From contig JBNAVJ010000010.1 of assembly GCA_049700455.1 (NCBI GenBank), positions 18,979 through 82,978 on the forward strand: a stretch of 64,000 nt of DNA, read 5' to 3'. Position numbers and translations under genes: made by a program. This DNA comes from JBNAVJ01 sp049700455 (lineage in GTDB: Bacteria > Bacteroidota > Ignavibacteria > Tepidaquicellales > Tepidaquicellaceae). Below are positions 61,226 through 64,000 of the stretch, in pieces (within the stretch, counting starts at the first letter, position 1; the number at the start of each line of letters is the position of its first letter). Under the pieces are notes generated by a model. That model searched no databases and was not told the DNA's origin. It saw nothing but the letters and a program-made list of their open reading frames with translations.

Positions 61226-63460
61226 ATGGGGTTTAAGGAACATATAGCTCATATTAAAAAGCTGGGTAACAATGGCACATTTGCTGAACCGCATTTTTTA
61301 TCTCAACATTTAAAAGACACTGCTACAAAATGTACACAATTCGCAAAAGAATTTTCTAATGAAGACTGGGGCTACTTTATAGGTGCTTTACACGATCTCG
61401 GAAAGTATCACCCCGATTGGCAAAAATATATTAGAAAAGAAACCGGTTATTATGATGAAGATGCACACATTGAGGGATATGCCGGAAGACCTAATCATAG
61501 TGCTGCGGGTGCTGTTTACATTTTTGAAAAATTTAAATACTCACCAATGGCAAAAGCAATGGCTTATGTAATTGGCGGGCATCATTCGGGTTTGCCAGAC
61601 TGGAATCCTCAACTTTCACAAAGAATCTTTGATGAAAATAGAAATCTTATTAAAGATGATCTTGAAAAAATCAAACAAGTTGAAGAAGCAAAACAATTTT
61701 TAGAAATATCTATACCACAATCTCCTCCTCCAATATTTAAGAATAACAATTTTGATAAAGAACAACTTCATCTTTGGATAAGAATGCTTTTTTCCTGTCT
61801 TGTAGATGCTGATTTCCTTGATACAGAAAAATATATGGAAGAAAAAGAACGAGGAGGATATTTGAGTCTCGAAGAACTTAAAAAAAGATTTGATGAATAT
61901 ATGTCGAAGAAGAATTCTGATTCGGAATTAAATAGAAAGCGAAATGAAATTCTTAATCAATGCAGAGAAAAAGCAAAACTAAATCCGGGATTTTTTTCTT
62001 TAACAGTTCCAACTGGCGGAGGAAAAACATTATCATCAATGGCTTTTGCACTTGAACACGCATTGAAGCATAATAAAAAAAGAGTAATCGTTGCAATTCC
62101 ATATACAAGCATAATTGAACAGACAGCGGAAACTTTCCAATCAGTTTTTGGTGAAGATCAGGTAGTAGAGCATCACAGCAATCTTGATCCAGAAAAAGAA
62201 AATCATAAAAACAGAATTTCTTGTGAGAATTGGGATGCACCTATCATAGTTACAACTAATGTTCAGTTGTTTGAATCGTTGCTTGGAAACAAAACTTCTG
62301 TTTGCCGTAAACTTCACAACATAGTTAACAGTGTTATCATTTTGGATGAAGCCCAAATGTTACCACAGGAATACTTTAAACCAATTCTCTCTGTATTAAA
62401 TGGGTTGGTAAAATATTTTGGAGTAACTGTTCTCTTGATGTCTGCTACACAGCCAGCGCTTGTTGGTAAAATTGGAACTGCTCCAAATATTATTGATGGT
62501 TTGGAAAATGTAACCGAAATAATTGATGATCCGGATTCACTTGCGAAAGAATTTAAAAGAGTTAATTTAATTTTACCTTCTGTTCTGAAAATAAATTCTG
62601 ATTGGGGCGAAATTGCCGAACAACTAACACAGCACCAACAAGTTTTGTGTATCGTTAATACAAGGAATGATTGCAGAGAACTTCATAAACTTATGCCAGA
62701 AGACACAATTCATCTTTCAGGTTTTATGTGTGGTGAAGAAAGAAGCGAAGTAATATCAAACATAAGAACTAAATTAAACAACAAAGAACTCATCAGAGTT
62801 ATAAGCACGCAGCTTGTTGAAGCTGGAGTTGACATTGATTTTCCAGTAGTTTTCAGAGCATTAACCGGACTTGATTCCATCGCACAAGCTGCCGGCAGAT
62901 GTAACAGAGAAAATAAAATTAAAGAAGGTGGTAAAGTTTATGTATTTATTCCTCCGAATTCATCTCCTCCCGGTTATTTAAGAAAAGCCGAAGATGCTGG
63001 AAAAGCAATTTTAAGAAATCTTCAAACAACAGAGTTTACACCAACTCTTTATTCTCAGTACTTCAAATATCTTTATTCTAATCTCAATTCGTTTGATAAA
63101 GCTGATTTTCATAGTCATTTAGTTCGTGATGCTTCATCTTTTGATTTTCAATTCAAAACCTTTGCAGAAAAGTTTAATATGATTGATGATAAAAAGCAGA
63201 TGAGCATAATTGTTAAATATAAAAACAGTGAAAAATTAATTGAGCAATTGAGGTTTGCTCATTCATCGAAAGAATTATTGAGAAAGTTACAAAGATACAT
63301 TGTAAATGTTCCTATTTACACATTTAATAAAATCAGAGAGGCAGGATACATTGAGGAAATTAATGGTTATTGGGTTCAAAGCGACGATAATCTATATAAG
63401 CCGGGATTGGGATTGTTGGCAAATGAAAAAGATTGGGTTTTTGGAGATGGCGTTGTATAA
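61226..63460 (+). CDS. cas3: CRISPR-associated nuclease-helicase Cas3, type I-C-like
   Basis: This 744-aa enzyme degrades DNA bound by Cascade in type I CRISPR immunity. The HD nuclease domain is N-terminal, with metal-site residues H28, H56 and D57 (GALHDLGKY), H91 (PNHSAAGA) and H119/H120 (GGHHSGLPD). The SF2 helicase follows: Walker A GGGKT at 264-268, DEAQ at 374-377, SAT at 406-408 (LLMSATQPAL), and motif VI with QAAGRCNREN. The GHHSGLPD loop and SCLVDADFLDTEKY segment are typical of the I-C branch. All key residues look intact. cas5, cas8c and cas7, which usually follow directly, are not in the window; a palindromic repeat array comes instead. ATG 61226 is preceded by a promoter-like site. 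Confidence 0.93.
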   Translation: MGFKEHIAHIKKLGNNGTFAEPHFLSQHLKDTATKCTQFAKEFSNEDWGYFIGALHDLGKYHPDWQKYIRKETGYYDEDAHIEGYAGRPNHSAAGAVYIFEKFKYSPMAKAMAYVIGGHHSGLPDWNPQLSQRIFDENRNLIKDDLEKIKQVEEAKQFLEISIPQSPPPIFKNNNFDKEQLHLWIRMLFSCLVDADFLDTEKYMEEKERGGYLSLEELKKRFDEYMSKKNSDSELNRKRNEILNQCREKAKLNPGFFSLTVPTGGGKTLSSMAFALEHALKHNKKRVIVAIPYTSIIEQTAETFQSVFGEDQVVEHHSNLDPEKENHKNRISCENWDAPIIVTTNVQLFESLLGNKTSVCRKLHNIVNSVIILDEAQMLPQEYFKPILSVLNGLVKYFGVTVLLMSATQPALVGKIGTAPNIIDGLENVTEIIDDPDSLAKEFKRVNLILPSVLKINSDWGEIAEQLTQHQQVLCIVNTRNDCRELHKLMPEDTIHLSGFMCGEERSEVISNIRTKLNNKELIRVISTQLVEAGVDIDFPVVFRALTGLDSIAQAAGRCNRENKIKEGGKVYVFIPPNSSPPGYLRKAEDAGKAILRNLQTTEFTPTLYSQYFKYLYSNLNSFDKADFHSHLVRDASSFDFQFKTFAEKFNMIDDKKQMSIIVKYKNSEKLIEQLRFAHSSKELLRKLQRYIVNVPIYTFNKIREAGYIEEINGYWVQSDDNLYKPGLGLLANEKDWVFGDGVV

Positions 63461-63582
63461 AAAATATCATTCAATGATATTGATTGAAATTTAATATTTA
63501 TGAGATTTCTGCTAATGATAAAATATATGTCATCCCTATGGGATTTTGGATTTTCTGGTGAACTGCATTTCTATAAATATTA

Positions 63583-64000
63583 AATCCCTGACGGGATTAA
63601 AATTTTGTTCAAATAATTTAGCCTCGTTAGAGGCGACATATTTATAGAATATAAATATTAAATCCCTAACGGGATTAAAATTGTATCGGAAGGTTTAGCC
63701 TCATTAGAGGCAGCATATTTATCATTAGAGGCAGTATATTTATCATTAGAGGCAGTATATTTATCATTAGAGGCAGTATATTTATAGAATATAAATATTA
63801 AATCCCTGACGGGATTAAAATTGGTATTGAAAGGTTAAGCTTCGTTAGAGGCGACATATTTATAGAATATAAATATTAAATCCCTGACGGGATTAAAATT
63901 TTGTTCAAATAATTTAGCCTCGTTAGAGGCGACATATTTATAGAATATAAATATTAAATCCCTAACGGGATTAAAATTGTATCGGAAGGTTTAGCCTCAT
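63583..64000. repeat. 78-bp-period palindromic (REP/BIME-like) repeat array
   Basis: AATCCC-TRAC-GGGATT recurs at 63583, 63661, 63801, 63879 and 63957 (steps 78, 140, 78, 78), and the array runs off the window. Between copies lie a second palindrome, GCCTC-RTTA-GAGGC (63621, 63698, 63917; a G-T variant at 63839), and an AT-rich palindrome ATATTTATA-GAA-TATAAATAT. Each unit thus has three inverted repeats. The 122 bases from 63583 are repeated exactly from 63879 to the window end, which marks a higher-order repeat of 296 bases. A degenerate relative (ATCCC-TAT-GGGAT, 63532-63544) precedes the array. The intervening sequences repeat, so these are not CRISPR spacers. REP-type palindromes moved by Y1 (TnpA-REP) transposases are the likeliest class. 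Confidence 0.82.
63701..63784. repeat. Four tandem 21-bp minirepeats inside the array
   Basis: A 21-bp unit beginning TCATTAGAGGCAG and ending ATATTTA occurs four times without gaps (63701, 63722, 63743, 63764); the first differs at one base (C for T). Only the first copy is preceded by GCC, so only that one can form the full GCCTC/GAGGC hairpin. This explains the 140-base step between the second and third AATCCC copies and suggests replication slippage. Confidence 0.88.

Noticed and set aside
63583..64000. CRISPR array next to cas3
   Set aside because: The repeats are palindromes 16 bp long at a 78-bp period, and the sequences between them are themselves repeated (122 bases exact). Real spacers are unique.

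Overview
This is a low-GC, gene-dense bacterial window that most likely comes from the Ignavibacteria/Chlorobi side of Bacteroidota. Six proteins end in a C-terminal type IX secretion (T9SS) sorting domain carrying the NYPNPFNP or NFPNPFN signature. Complex I is the 11-subunit form without NuoE, NuoF and NuoG. atpD-atpC stands apart from the rest of the ATP synthase genes. No tRNA encodes its CCA end. The lineage is an inference from these traits.

Layout. (1) 1-2907 is the right end of a prophage or phage-derived element: major capsid protein, head-tail connector, two small membrane proteins (holin-like), a membrane-anchored unknown protein and an M15 endolysin. (2) 3139-17076 (+) carries a giant double beta-helix T9SS cargo protein, a T9SS subtilase, a PpiD-like periplasmic chaperone/isomerase, an APC permease with a universal-stress-like tail, and an outer-membrane barrel. 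(3) 17245-25014 (-) carries a 2043-aa alpha-2-macroglobulin with an intact CSEQ thioester and a cationic amino-acid permease. (4) 25576-33085 (+) carries two T9SS cargo proteins (BNR-like propeller, FG-GAP/VCBS), an MgtA-type P-type ATPase and an overlapping MFS exporter. (5) 33128-34374 (-) is a TPMT-like methyltransferase overlapping a zinc-ribbon membrane protein. (6) 34464-49404 (+) carries a second subtilase, birA, the nuoABCDHIJKLMN operon with a tRNA-Leu between nuoL and nuoM, and glmS. (7) 49458-57814 (-) carries two T9SS cargo proteins (propeller, M14 carboxypeptidase), then an SGNH protein, an MBOAT O-acyltransferase and a polytopic membrane protein, which look like a surface-glycan decoration cassette. 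(8) 57888-63460 (+) carries a frameshifted zinc-ribbon methyltransferase, atpD-atpC, tRNA-Lys with a strong terminator, and a type I-C-like cas3. (9) 63583-64000 is a 78-bp-period palindromic repeat array that is not a CRISPR array, because the sequences between palindromes are themselves repeated.

How the genes fit together. The window combines core energy metabolism (complex I, ATP synthase) with envelope and secretion functions: T9SS cargo, proteases, a protease trap, a folding factor and glycan O-acylation. Mobile or defence material sits at both ends. The best candidates for a second look are the tRNAs placed inside bioenergetic operons, the palindromic array beside cas3, the A6 frameshift in the methyltransferase, and a recurring TTG-N20-TAnnTT promoter-like pattern.
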